Positions 1 to 12,500 of a stretch of DNA of 64,000 bases are shown in pieces. Numbering within the stretch: the stretch's first letter is position 1; each line of letters starts with the position of its first letter. Both the position numbers and the translations under genes were made by a program. Origin of the DNA: Azolla caroliniana (lineage: Eukaryota > Polypodiophyta); NCBI GenBank assembly GCA_043228905.1, contig JBHGNT010000014.1:10230001-10294000 (forward strand), written 5' to 3'. Under the pieces are notes generated by a model, which ran no database searches, was not told the origin of the DNA, and was given only the letters and a program-made list of their open reading frames with translations.

Positions 1-390
1 GCGCCCAAAGGCTACTTGAACCTAGCTACCAAGGAGGTTACAACTTTTCCTATACAATGTTGTAAAATACAAGGATGTTTACATTTGTTGATATTCAAGA
101 AAGAGTCCATGGAAGTCGATATTGCCATTGAGGCTCTTGAGTTGACATTGTAAACAGGGGCACCTTTTCCATAAGTGAAGAAGCTTTTTCCTTTTCTTGT
201 TCACAGTATCTAAGGAACCCTGCATATTGTCATACTGGCCACGGACTACTGCCAACAAGTTCTCTCATATCTCAAACATCACATTTGAGAGATGAACATC
301 TACCCCATCATAAAGTCGGTTACATCGATATTTCCATAATGCTCATAATGTTATTGTGGTCATAGTTTTCCAAATTTGGACAGATCGCAC

Positions 391-1092
391 CTACTTGCGA
401 GGTTGTTGGAAGGGACTAACTAATATCAATCTTCTATTATGTATTGTCATTGCCTCATGAACATCGTTTGCCTCATACAACATCAAGCCAGAATGTAATA
501 CTCCCCACATCGTTGATCCCCATGAGAATAGGCAACCTACATTGATTGTTAGGAATAAAGACATGACTTTCTTCCATACTTGTTGAGCAAAAGAACAAGA
601 CCATAGGACATGCTTGGTAGTCTCCTGAGGTTCATGGCAAAAGCCACATTGCCGCAAATTGGGTGCTACATTCCCTTTCAATGAATGACCAACGAGTAGT
701 GCCATATGCACTAATAACCATCGAAAGAGAATAAATTTAGTTGGCCCCTTGAATGACCATATCCATTTCCAATAGGTTCTCAAATGCAAAGTGGAAACAC
801 CCCAATTGGTCCAATGTTTCTGAGCTGCCGATATCATTACATTCTGAGAGAGCAGTAATGATCTTCCAAGTTTTACTAAGTACTGAAAGAAGGGGACCTT
901 TACGATCTTTTCCCCCAAGGAGTATGACCAAAACCAACCCCCCAGATCCCATGTCAGGATCTTTTGTGTATAGCCACAGGATATCACACATATAAGCAAC
1001 TGATGGATAAGGATCAAGGATCCATTTCTTTCCAGTTTTAGCAACCACTCTAACTGGTGCACTTCGCAAGTCCTGTAAATAACTGCAATCAA
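391..1092 (-). pseudogene. LINE ORF2 C-terminal domain with zinc knuckle (zf-RVT type)
   Basis: The translation carries a hydrophobic W-rich stretch ending in a CX2C...HX4C motif (CGFC, then HVLWSC), with the context W-F-KGPTKFILFRWLL. This is the arrangement of the zinc-binding domain that closes plant L1 ORF2 proteins. It follows the RT pieces at the expected distance. The frame upstream is broken from the RT, and no intact start exists. The first residues of the open frame (above about position 1,000) may not be part of the domain. Confidence 0.7.
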
Positions 1093-1492
1093 AGGTATAA
1101 GATTGCAATCTATTGTTGTCTAGGACCTCAAAATAAGAAATGCACCGATTAGGTGAAACGTCTTTAACAGCCATCAATGTATCATTTGTGAAGCATCCAA
1201 ACCATAGATGTTCCTGGCTAGGTTGGAAGGTTGTAAAAAATGAAGAATATGTTATTGATAAGGTGGTTGTCATTATCTTGGCACCATGAACTAATTGTAG
1301 ATGTGCAAGTCAATCTTCTTGCGGCATTTGTTGAAAATGAGTCCAAGTTCTTACAGATGCAACTGGCCCATTATCCAATTTGCCCCAAGCAAGGTGAGTA
1401 CGCAGGCCCAATACTTTTCCTGCATTATCCCGAAATAGAGAATTGGCAAGCGTAGGCTGATTAAGTAATGCATCCCAAGTAGAAGGTTTGTC

Positions 1493-2932
1493 CTATAGCA
1501 AAAATGATTTAATCGCATCCCACGCTCTTATGATTCCTAGCAAAAATCTATTGGATGCAAGATTCCTCCTTGGCGTTTTCATGTCATTCAAGAACAACCA
1601 CTTTAGAGAGGGTGACCATGCTCCTCCTGTCTTAGGAGTTAACTGCATTAACTGATTTAAAAACATTCCTTTCCAAGCTTCTAATCCTGGCAACAAACCT
1701 CTGATAACAAACTTCATCAAGAGCGCTCTTGATTGCATCAAAGGATCTATCAAACCCAACCCTCCATTGATTTTAGGTTGAATCAACACATTCCAAGCAA
1801 CTTTGGCTACTATAGGAGAGCCATGTTTTCCCCCCCAAAGGAAATTCCAGATCAAGCTTTGCACTTTTGCTATTGCTGATCTAGAAAATAGCCACATAGA
1901 TGCTATAACCCACATTGATGCCACTAGTATTGTGTTTGCTACTACAACCCGACCCGCAAAAGACAATTGTTGGGCATCCCAATACAGTCATTTACATTTT
2001 AATGATAATAGCATCAGAGATAGCATTGCTTCTGGCCTTAAATTTATTCCAAGCATACATCCCAAATATCGAATTGGTTCACCACGATGAAGCCATCGGA
2101 AAGCGGGACCTAGATACCACTCAAGATGAGTTTCTACACCCACCCAAAGGCCAACTGACTTATTCCAGTTAAGTGATGCACCTATAGCATCTAAGAAAAC
2201 CTGGAAAGCATTTTGTACTCGACCAAGATTACAAATCTCCCCGTCAACATAGAGGGTTATATCATTTGCAAACTCAACATCCACTATAGTGGACTGTGTA
2301 ATAGGTAATACTATGCCTTTGATACTAACAGTTGACGATCTTAGGTAGGAGGACAAGGCTTCCCCAAACAAGATAAAAAGAAATGGGGCAAGTGGGCATC
2401 CTTGCCTAACAGACCTAGAGATAGGAAATAGCGTCTCGTATTCTCTAGCAAACAAAACTGAACTAGAAGCATGCCTGTAAAGGGATGAAACACCTTTTAT
2501 CCATGCGGCAGGAAAACCTAATCTTGACAGCATTGCCTCAAGAAAGTTTCAATCCACTTTATCATATGTCTTCTCAAAGTTAAGCAATAATACTGCAAGT
2601 TGTTGTTTATGTTGCTGAGCTAATGCAACCATTTCCCAGAACAAAAAGATATTATAAAAAATACTTCTATCTTGCAGAAAACCAGATTGTGTGTCATGAA
2701 TAATAGACGGCAATACAGGTCATAGTCTAACTACCATAGTTTTCGCCACAATCTTATACACAACATTAAGCAATGTTATTGGCCGCCACTTGGAGACTTC
2801 ATCACATTGAGCATCCGATTTAGGAATCATATATATGATTCCTTCTATCCATTCCGCCAGCATATTACTCGTTGAGAATATTAAATTAACTGCTCTCGTA
2901 AGGAGAGGACCAAGAAAATCCCAATAATGCAA
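1493..2932 (-). pseudogene. LINE reverse transcriptase region, inactivated
   Basis: Three open stretches give successive RT segments. The first (2932-2720) carries a MIPKSDA..KWRPITLLN block typical of RT box 1/2. The second (2533-1988) carries the RQGCPLAPFLF box and then FAND where FADD is expected. The third (1966-1493) carries the post-RT block AKVAWNVL..GGLGLIDP. The first catalytic aspartate of the FADD box is asparagine (GAT to AAT), so the enzyme would be inactive even without the stops. A second L1 relic at 22.95-25.0 kb carries the same GLGLIDP block. Confidence 0.85.
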
Positions 2933-3328
2933 ATAGAAACCAATTCATATTCCATCTTTTCCCAGACAAACATCCTTAGCTAAGGATTTAGCCACAACAC
3001 AGCCCTCTTGAGATGTAAACGGTTGTAATAACCAAGAGGCCATTACATCTGTAACCTTCTATTCAATAGTTGCAAGAACAACTTGTTTCTTGTTAAAATT
3101 GTCTGTCGTAAAAGATTCTGCAGAAAATAAGTTATGATAATAATCTGAGACTATACTTCACATCTTAGAGACATCTGACATATAGGATCCATCAAGCCGC
3201 TTCAAAGAAGTAATAGAAGGAGGTCTAGTTTTTCGTTTAAACTAATTGAAGAATTCCTTATTGACCCGATCTTGCCTTTGCGACCAGCGAGCAACATTAC
3301 GATAGTAAAAGAACATTGAGCGTGCTTC

Positions 3329-4415
3329 CTATTTTTCCTTTAGACTGTTTTTTACTTGCTGCAAATCACAACTTAATATAGATGAAGTTGGATACCTTTC
3401 CAACAATTGTTGTAATGTTGCAAGAGCACGATGCAAGTTAGCAATCTCTGAATTGCAGTGATAAACAGATGATGAAACTATTTTTGTGAATAGAATCTTT
3501 GTATCGAGTATGGCATGAACCATATTGCTAAGCAAACAATCATCCGAGAAATTGTAATTTGACCATATCTGAGTGATTGACATCCGGTGATTATCATTAG
3601 ATAACAATGCAGGAGGGATACGCAATTGCCTTGAGTATCGCCTCTTAGTAAATGTAACATGTAACTTCAAAGGGTCGTGATCAGAGATAGTTGATCTCGG
3701 AATAATTCCTATGGATCTGCCTGTTTCCCAAAAAACCCCTACTAGCATAAAATCTATCTTGAGACAAATTTGTAACAACCAAACTTCCATCTGATCTAGA
3801 AAACTGAAAGGATCCTTGTATATGTGAAAATGAGTGCACCTTCCATAAATCTAACAAACCATAGGTAAAACAAAAGTAGTCCCAACACTTAGCTTCCCAT
3901 TCTAAAATTGTCGTAGTTATACCTCCCATTCTATCAGCAGCATCCTCGATCATATTAAAGTCGTCTCCCACCAATCAACAATCCACTAAACTCGCATAAT
4001 CAAAAAGAGATAGCCATAACTTTGCCCTTTCTGCCACAGAATTAGGGGCATAAAGATTCATAAGGCCAACCTTTTGGGATCTTATTTTTACAATAAGGAA
4101 TTGTGCCCGTTTATTCACAATAGTAGTAGCTGACACAATGATAGACTGCAAATGTTGTTTAATAGCAATGCATAATCCAGCCTGTCGGCTAGTGGGGCCA
4201 AAGGCAGGAATCCAGAATTGAGTCCACCGTCCTGGTAAAATAGATCCATACTTCCGAATCCTATCCATGCATAAGTGATGCTCTTGTAAAAAAAGAATAT
4301 CAATAGTGCCTACATTAGCAGTACCTAAATCCACACGTAAGAGTCCTTTAAATCTGCGAAAAGCCTGACCATCCAGGCCTTGCACATTCCAGGAAAGAAG
4401 ATGTAAGGTGTCCAT
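3329..4415 (-). pseudogene. LINE endonuclease (exonuclease-endonuclease-phosphatase fold)
   Basis: Begins with a methionine at 4415-4413 and then LHLLSWNVQGL, the first EEP motif. FLQEHH follows (4,270), then NLYAPN, GDDFNMI (about 3,970) in the place of GDFN, and SDHDPL (about 3,690). This domain nicks target DNA to prime reverse transcription. The frame is broken near 3,975 and 3,790. The start codon lies one nucleotide after the ORF1 stop (TAA-G-ATG), suggesting ORF2 translation by termination and reinitiation in the active ancestor. Confidence 0.8.
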
Positions 4416-4416
4416 C

Positions 4417-4911
4417 TTACACAGATTGTATTGGTGTCCTTTTCTCAAGGAGAGCATCTTGACGGCCTTTTTGGGCACCCTCCTGAGCTCTTGCTTGTCT
4501 TTTTAAAAGCAGATAGTTCCCGGCATACTTATGCACCCTATGATCCTTAACTTGCTTTTTAGGGGTTTGAAGTGTCAAGGTATCTTGTGAAACTGTGAAT
4601 TGAAATCCAGCACAAGGGAGTTTATCTACTCCTTGAGCCATTTCAACACCCATAATATTTGATTGATTAGAAATAGGTTTTCCTATGAGCTTATCAAAGG
4701 GAAACGAATTAACAGAGACATCGATTTGTTGGTTTGCTTCTATTCCCATAACACTTGGAGGCATTTCCACATCTGTAATATCTTGAGCAGAAACGACTTT
4801 TCCTTTTAATTTTTCAAAAGAAACCAAATAAACAGTTGGTGTCAACTGTTGATTCTCAACAATTTTCAAGGGTGGTTGGCCTACTACTAACCTCCGAAAA
4901 GACTTAGGCAA
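4417..4911 (-). pseudogene. LINE ORF1 C-terminal part
   Basis: An open stretch of about 164 codons directly upstream of the endonuclease and in another frame. It ends with a K/R/Q-rich tail and a TAA at 4419-4417. It has no recognisable domain by itself; position and the TAA-G-ATG junction identify it as the end of ORF1. The expected zinc knuckle of plant L1 ORF1 is not here but at 6,856-6,730, beyond an inserted copia fragment. Confidence 0.5.
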
Positions 4912-4989
4912 CTGAGTGGAAAGTAAGTCTGTCTTTTGTGAGGAAAAACCCGAATTAAATCTCTATTGGGAAAGATGGGTTGATGGCTA

Positions 4990-6720
4990 ATCCGAAGTAT
5001 TCACTTCATGTGATCGATCCTCTTCTACATGGAGAGTGGAATACCTATTCTATAAGGGGGGGAATTCCTCTCAACACTTGAGGTCGGATCGTGGTGTCAG
5101 TGTCCACCAGTCCTTCCCTCTAGCTCCTCTTGACGTCCTCCCGCCTCCCTTGTGCTTCCCAACCCATCCGGTTCCGCACACCTCGACCTTCTCGGTCGAC
5201 TTGTCTGCTCATAAGGCCCATTTCAGCTCCTTTGTTGTTGTGACTTCGGCGCTTCTCGACCCGCCAGCTCCTCCATGTCGTTGGCGACTTCTGCTGCCTC
5301 CATGTCCGCTTGGCCTTGAGTTTATTCGGCTCCTCTGAATTGAACATCTCTTCCGAATCGGGTGCCTCCAACTCGTTCCAATGCTTGTCCGAATTGGTTG
5401 TCTCCAATTCGTCCTGAATCTTCAGGCCCTTTACCACATCAGACCATGTTCGGGTATCAGACTATGTCCGAGTCTTGGCCTTCTTCTTCTGGTCGGCTCT
5501 GTCCTTCTTGAGTTTGCCGTTGTTGCCGTTTGTTCCGACTCTTTCAGGTGTGCCGACTTCTTCAATCCACTCGGCTCCGTTTTTCTTCTTGTCTCCCCCT
5601 GTTTTGGTTGTTTCCTTCTCTCTGACTGATTATTCGGTGCCTTTGCCTGTCTTCCCGGTTTCGGTTTCGGTTTCGGTTTCCTCCTTTCTCCCCCTCAAGT
5701 GCGGCACGTCTAGATGCTGAATACCAAGCATCTCTGAGAAGTGTTGCAATTTGTCGGTTCCAAGTGCCTTGATGAAGAAGTCGGCAACTTGCCAATCCGT
5801 CCGAACATACCGAAGTTCGACTTCATCGTTAAGGACCCGTTCGCACACAAAGTGATAATGCACTTCTATGTGCTTTGTGTGAACATGAAACACGAGATTC
5901 TTGGTGAGATGCATCTTGCTCATGTTGTCGCAGTAGATTGGGATTGGAGTTGGTACTTCGATCCGGAGGTCTTGTAGCAACCGCCGAAGCCATATGGCTT
6001 CACAGATGGCAACGGTAGCACCCCGATACTCAGCCTTAGTGCTCGATAGAGCCACTGTCGGCTGCTTTTTGCTACTCCACGCAACAACCGCGCTACCCAG
6101 AGAAAATATATAACCGGAAGTGGACTGACGATCTGACACATCATCGGCCCAGTCGGCATTTGTATACCCGACGAGCTTTTTAGTGATACCCTGACGGTAT
6201 AACAGTCCCTAGTCTTTAGTGCCGCTAACATACCTGAGTATTTGGTGCGCACACTAAAGGTGCTCCACGGCCGGCTTCTGCATAAACTGACTTATCATCC
6301 CGACCGGATAGCTGATGTCGAGTCGGGTGATAGTAAGATAGATGAGGCTTCCGACAATTTGTTGGAACCATTTCTCATTGCAGGCCGGTCTGGAGTCGAG
6401 ACGAAGCTTCAGGTTCCGGTCCAGGGGTGTGGACATTGGTCGGCAACCGGTCATGCCGAACTTGTACAACATATTTAACACATAGTGTCGCTATGAAAAC
6501 AATATGTCGTCAGGGGTATGGATCACCTCAATCTCGAGGAAATAATGAAGGTCCCCCAAGTCCTTCATCTCGAATGCATTCAATAGTTGGGACTTCACTC
6601 GACCGATTTCAGCGAATCCGGGTTCGGTGATGACTAGATCATCCACATATAGCAAGATACAGACCGGACCTCCTGGACCTTTCCGGATGAACAACGACGA
6701 GTCGGACTTTGAGCAACCCT
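4990..6720 (-). mobile_element. 5'-truncated copia retrotransposon fragment inside the LINE
   Basis: Contains the last third of a copia pol (RT palm through RNase H), a polypurine tract CTTGAGGGGGAG (5699-5688, minus) and about 700 bp downstream of it that should be 3' LTR. The LTR ends cannot be placed. The fragment starts abruptly within RT near 6,715, where the frame runs straight into a LINE-type zinc knuckle. Gag, protease, integrase and the RT N-terminus are missing. Confidence 0.7.
5702..6715 (-). pseudogene. copia RT (C-terminal half) and RNase H, broken
   Basis: From about 6,715: KSDSSLFIRKG, LLYVDDLVIT (intact YVDD), MKDLGDLHYFLEIEV, then GSLIYLTITR and the RNase H part STSGYIFSLGS, WSSKKQPTVALSST, EVHYHFV, ending at HLRG before the polypurine tract. 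At least three frame breaks (near 6,490, 6,253 and 6,140) kill it. The same sequence family is seen in copia-1 and copia-3 further along the window. Confidence 0.85.
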
Positions 6721-6729
6721 CAAATCTAG

Positions 6730-6856
6730 CCTGATACGGGACTATATTTGTATTGGGTACATGCTTGTTTGTGTCTTTATTAAATTTAGGGCAATTTTTT
6801 GCCAAATGACCAAATCCAAAACATTGAAAACATTGATTTGGCAAACCCCTATACAA
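6730..6856 (-). pseudogene. zinc knuckle of LINE ORF1
   Basis: YRGLPNQCFQCFGFGHLAKN followed by CP: a CX2CX4HX4C knuckle preceded by Y-x-GLP. That preceding motif is how plant L1 ORF1 knuckles begin; copia gag knuckles do not. In the present sequence it is fused in frame to copia RT. It is best read as the piece of ORF1 that lay upstream of the copia insertion. Confidence 0.5.
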
Positions 6857-6859
6857 TAT

Positions 6860-7626
6860 GGATTGTGCTATTTAGTTGGCCTCTGCGAATCATGGAGAGA
6901 AAAGAAGCCAGCGACATGGTAGATCAACACATACAACCTAAACCCATGACAATGATAGAGCATCAACACCAATTAATTAGATATGGCATGAAATATCCCT
7001 TACCATTGATAATTATGGAATGAAGATGAATGATTGAATATGATCATGTATGGATTGTGATTGGTATGGTTAGAATTATGCCTACCTAGATGGATGGAAA
7101 ATATTGTTTAGCGTGGTCAAATTTATGGTTACAATGCTTAATCATTGATAACATGTCCACATGATGTTAGTGAATGAGATCTCGTTGTTAATGCCATAAC
7201 AATTTGGTTCTCAATAATGGAGACATCTTATTCATGTTACAGTATAAATGTTATTTTTAGTGACTAGCTGAAATTTTGATCACTTTCCAATGAACATTTG
7301 AAGCTAAGATGAATGGCTATGTCTTGGGCATAATGTCATGACCAATTTGGTGAACCATCACATGAATTATTATAGCTAATATTGTCATGCATATTGTAAT
7401 GACTGCATGAATGAGTTTATCAAACTAAGTCATCTTCTATAATCAATTGGCTTTACCTAGGATATGATCTACAAGGACAAATTTTGTTGAAGTTGATAAT
7501 CAAGCCAAATCAGAGCATTGTGGACTTGTGAAAATTATTGACCTTTTACGTTTAATATGATTTTATGGAGCCAGTTACTTTTCTTAGATAACTTAAACCA
7601 AAGAAAAAATAGCAAAGCCTCTTATG
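6860..7626. other. AT-rich non-coding stretch
   Basis: No ORF with family resemblance and no clear repeats. It may include the decayed 5' part of the LINE whose ORF1 knuckle ends at 6,856, but nothing in the translation supports this directly. Confidence 0.4.
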
Positions 7627-7635
7627 AAGTCATAT

Positions 7636-8071
7636 TGGCATTGGTTTCATTCAAACCAAAATGAAATTTTAAGCCATGTTTTAATGGTTTACCAATTCGA
7701 ATATAAGTAAATGATTTGCGCTTCTTTCAAATATCATCAAATGGTTTGGTTTTAAACTAGGGTTTATCAGTTTACTAGCTCGTTAATAGGTTCTCTTTTT
7801 AATATCTTTTTGTTTACCCAATGGCTACGTGGTTTAATTAATGTTTTCTTTGGTTTAATGGTTTGATTAATTTAGCTTGAATGTTTTTTAATTCAATGAT
7901 TGTTTTGGTTAATTGTTTAATTAATTTGATTTAAACAATTTGGTTGAAAAGGCCACAAAACTGAATTGAACAATTTATGCATAACAAAAACCAAACCAAG
8001 CCATTTAAACTAAATTGTTTAGACCCACCAAGACTAAACTGAAACTAAGACAGAAACCAGGACCCATACCT
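7636..8071. mobile_element. short non-autonomous hAT-like element (MITE)
   Basis: Flanked by the perfect direct repeat AAGTCATAT (7627-7635 and 8072-8080), which contains the 8-bp TSD expected of hAT. The right end reads ...GACCCATACCT(A). Its reverse complement, TAGGTATGGGT, aligns with the left end TTGGCATTGGT and with the ends of the element at 15,016-15,614. The interior is made of degenerate AACCAAACC/GGTTTGGTT words in both orientations and has no coding capacity. Confidence 0.6.
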
Positions 8072-8080
8072 AAGTCATAT

Positions 8081-9583
8081 TTCCAAACCAGTTTTCTAAA
8101 GTTGTTGATATAAAACAATGGGGGGTTTGCTAAAGCACATAGCAGAGCAAATCATCATATCCCTTGGTATCATGTATGATGCATCCTTGCACAAACAAAC
8201 CAAGGTTAATTGCTCCATATTAGGGTGCTTCTCTTCTAATATCTCCCTAATCATCATCAATTCGCTAAATGTCAATCCAAGTTATTGTCAATGCAATAAT
8301 TTTAGGGCTAATGCTCATAATTCTCAATACAAAGATTTTAATGTCCGTTTGCACTCAGTTACAAGATTGCAGTATATGTTTTTAGTGTTTAATGACAAGA
8401 GCCATTCCTCTAAAAACATTTGTAGCTCTCTAATTAATTAACATAGAAAAGTAAAGAAAAAATCAAGTACACTCTCTAATCAATGTTTTGTGTAATCAAT
8501 GCTTCAATGACATTTCCAAGCACTAATTTCTCTTGTAGATTATTAGGTTTGTAAATATTCCTTTTTTCTAGGGGATCTAGTCATACCTAGGAAGTCCATG
8601 CCACATTTGAAGGAGACTCTTTCACATGCCTTTGTGTGATACCAAAGTTATAGTTGGCTATGATGTGCTCGTTTTACAATTTTTCTCTTATTTATTTCCA
8701 TTTTGTCACTTGATGATTATGGCTTTTTGCATATTCTTATACATTTCAATTGCATGGTAGTTTGTGTTATTTGACATCTATGCAGTGTTGTGATTACCAA
8801 TTTGAAATGACTTTTAGGCTCAGACAAATACTCTTGGGACATGTTAAAAGTGAAAAGCAATCTCATGTGATCTCCGATCTCCCCAAACAATCGGAGTGTC
8901 AAAAAGCCTTCTCAAAATTCATTCCAAGGAGTGATTCCCAAACCAAAAGTATTCTCAAGTGATCTTTCTACTGCCAAAAAGAAGGCCATAAGACCGATCA
9001 TAAAACCTAATCCTAATACAGAAAGTACCTTAGAAATGGAAGCATCTTACATAAATAAAATCACCTCATCCGGATGGTGGAAGGCTTTTTACCCAAATTA
9101 GAAGTTTACATAAGTAAAAACTGCGGCAAACTAAATATATATCGAAGTGTTATACATGATCTCGCATCAGTATAAACATATAAATACACACACATGTATG
9201 TATATACATACATATATGTGTATATATACATGTATATGTATATTATGATAAACCAGTTATCAGAGTTTGAAATAATTGTGATTATAAAAATGGTTGTTCA
9301 ACACAATTAACACAAGTATTTTGAGATAGAAATTACAATATAAGAAGGATATGAATAATCGAGTTGGGAAGTCCAAGTACCTTTCTAGCCAGCAGGGGCA
9401 CATACATAGTTACAATTTGAGCCATGTCTCCTTCATCAGTTTTAAGTCGTGTCTCTCTTTAAACAACATCCTTAGCGAACGCTCATTCGCCATCTCCTGC
9501 TCGATGAAGAACTCATATGTTAAAGGTTTCCAAGTAAAAAACTGTTTCTTCATGTACAATGATTCCATCGATTTCTTCACGTG
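8081..9583. other. AT-rich non-coding stretch, probably 3' flank and UTR of the GAUT gene
   Basis: No supported gene. It contains a TA/CA-rich simple repeat around 9,180-9,245. The last few hundred bases precede, on the minus strand, the stop codon of the GAUT gene and probably include its 3' UTR. Confidence 0.4.
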
Positions 9584-12500
9584 TTAATGCCCAAAATTGC
9601 ACATCTGGATGAATGGCATATTATAGTCCACATACTTTGTCCATTGGTCTCTGTACTGATTCAATGCAATATCCAGCCATGGCTTCATATGTCCATTGTA
9701 ATGAATCACAGCAGCTTTTTTTATCTTCTCCATACTAAGGTTGGGGTTGGAACCAAGCCCAAGAGCATGCCATGATTTGTCCAAGGTTTTAGTGTTCTCA
9801 TAAAAGGTAATAAGACCTGGTGGAAGAGTTGCAATCCTCCAAAGTGTTTGATCCTTGTTCTGAAGACAAGCATTCCAAGAAAGAAAAATATGGAAAACAT
9901 CAAATAAAGGCACATTTCTTAATAGCTATATTAACCTTTTACTTGATCAACTGCGCTAACTCACTACTCGAAAACCAGCTCATATATTTCACAGTGGGTG
10001 GACGCCCAAGTGCCTAACTGGAAAAAATCTTTCGTTGTGGATTAGGCTTGCATGGGATTTTAACTCATGCAATACTTTCCTCATATGTCCCCTCAAATAA
10101 CTTTTGTTATAAATGATCTCCTTTATGTATCATTTTTTTGAGGAAACTATTGGTGTTTATGATCTCAACCTAAAGTTACGAAGGTTTTATAATGAACAAA
10201 TCCATCACTCGAAACTTTTAACCCCAACCCAACGTTAACATTGCAAAGCACATTAGTAACCTTTACAACTACACTATCATATTTAGGGTAGCCTAGTGAG
10301 CTACATGCAATAATTGTGGGGAAGAGCATGGTCTTATATAATAGGTAAGGTACGTGGTTTAACATTGTGTTTTACCATGTAATGTCTCGTTACTTATGAA
10401 AACAGGAATTGGAGACAGTTACCGAGAAAGATTGGGAAAAAAACAGGAATTGCTCTCACCTGAGTCTGCCAGTAGTGATACTTCTCTGTACATTTCTCCT
10501 TTCTCCACGCGTCAAGGTCAAATAAATTCATACCATATGCCCATGCACACGCATTAGGATCTAGTTTCTTCTTGATCAGTGGATGAGAAAAATTCATGTA
10601 ATGGCTGTATCGATTGAACGATGCAGAACAGATCTCTACTGCAGCATGTACTTTTCCCTCCATGTTCATCTTGAAAAGAGATGTGAGATCCTTCTGTACA
10701 ACTACATCATCATCCAAAAACAGTATTCTTCGTAGTCTTGGAAACATTTCGGGGAGATAAAACCGTAAATGTTTTAGCATCAATCGATATTTAAGGTTTC
10801 TATACTGCTCATCTGCATCAAGCTGCTGTAAAAGGGGCACATAAGATGATTTGAAGAATGTATAATCATCCATGGATGTTATCTCTATGTGGGAAACATT
10901 ATTGGGTGGATTCATTTTAAACCAAACTTTCATAGCCCACATGTTCATCTTGTTTGTTATGATATGGAAAACATGCTTTTCAGGGTTTTGAGAGTTAAGT
11001 ATAGCTGATTTAACCACTACTGATGATGCCAAGACATTGTCAGAAAGGATCGCATAGTGGTATAGTGATGCGTCACTAAATTCAGGTACTGATGCTGCAT
11101 GTTCATCTTCAAGGTACTTCGGTTCATTAGTGATCCTCTCTTCAAGAAGACGCATAGAAAGACAATGTAAACTTTTAGGAGTGGACCTTGCAGCAATCAA
11201 GTTAGAAAGATCTCCATATTTTTTAGCTCTTGTCAGCTGATCCTCTACACCAAATATGGTATCCTTGAGCTTTTGAATTTTCATTTGGTTGTCAAAAAGC
11301 TCCTTTGAATCAGCCATGAGCTGCCGGGTTACCTTGAGGTGATCTTTGAGCTCTTTTTCAAATATTTTGAGTGTTTCTTCATCCACAGTTGCAGAATTAT
11401 CTTGCAATGCTCGAATCTGTGGCTGAGACATCAAAGCATTGATTGCATTTGCATGTGCAGTGAAATTACTTAGTTGTTTATCCATTTCAATCTTCTCTTT
11501 GCGTGCATAGATGGCATATGCATTAGCTAAGGCTATCTGCTCCCTAGCCAGTTTGAACAGCGTCTCTATTTTAGACCTTTCTGGACCTTCATCCGACTTC
11601 AGAGCCCGAATCGTGCGAGCAACATAGGTATGGAGATGAGATGGGCTAGCCTGTGTTTTCTCAATACCAGCCTGCAAAACAAAATATTGTTATGAGCATT
11701 TACTTGTCTACATCATAACCCTAACTTTGCGACTCTCTTATAGATAGATATAGATATAGATTGGAGATTGGAGATTAGAGATATATGTTCTGCTGATCTA
11801 ATCATCATTCTAAGGCTAACCACAATCCCAGCTACTTATGACAATAAATGGTGGGCACAGTAATTTCATACAGATACAATAAACTTAGGATGCTCTTTTA
11901 GGTCCTTCCCTTGGTTTCTGAATTTGGAGAGATATACAGCGTTGAACTTCAACCATACAGGGTCAATTTGAAAGGAACCCCAATTTTAATTACCATAGCA
12001 AAGCATGTCAGATCAAAATCCGAATCAACGATAAGCAACTTTGAGATTTCTCAATGTGCCATGTATGGTTGGAGGCCCAGAAACCAAGAAATAACCTAAA
12101 AGAGCATCCCATCCTTAAAGAAAAAACAAATCTGAATGTGTCAGATCAAAATAAAGTGTCAGCATCTTTGGGATTTCTGATCATGCCATGTATGGTTGAA
12201 GGCCACAGAAACCCAGGAAACAACCTAAAATGGCATCCCAAGCTCGCAAAGGTATGGACAGCGTGAAGTCTTAATTGAAAAGAAAAAAAAATGAAAAATG
12301 AAAAATTTTGCAATCTATCATTATCAATTAGCAAATGCACTACTTCATGGGGTTCTGTGCATCCTTTTATTTACTATAGCATCCTTGTTTTATCCTGACT
12401 GCATCCCTTAAAGTATTCCAATCTCAGAGCTAGAGGGGGATATAGAGAGTGAAGAAGGTCAATAACTATATGGAACTCAGCATTTTAATGCAGTGAAAAC

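Larger units (their letters stand above)
1..4911 (-). mobile_element. L1-type LINE, degenerate (ORF1 end plus EN-RT ORF2)
   Basis: On the minus strand, pieces of a non-LTR retrotransposon appear in the expected order: ORF1 C-terminus (4911-4417), apurinic-like endonuclease (4415-3329), reverse transcriptase (2932-1493) and a C-terminal zinc-knuckle domain (1092-391). The 3' end lies outside the window or in the first 390 bases, where I recognise no tail. The reading frame is broken by several stops and frameshifts, so the copy is dead. The order EN, RT, zf-RVT is typical of plant L1 elements. Its ORF1 probably continues at 6,730-6,856, beyond an inserted copia fragment. Confidence 0.85.

Noticed and set aside
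9180-9245. TATA-rich stretch as a promoter
   Set aside because: It is a TA/CA microsatellite downstream of the GAUT gene with no gene reading away from it.
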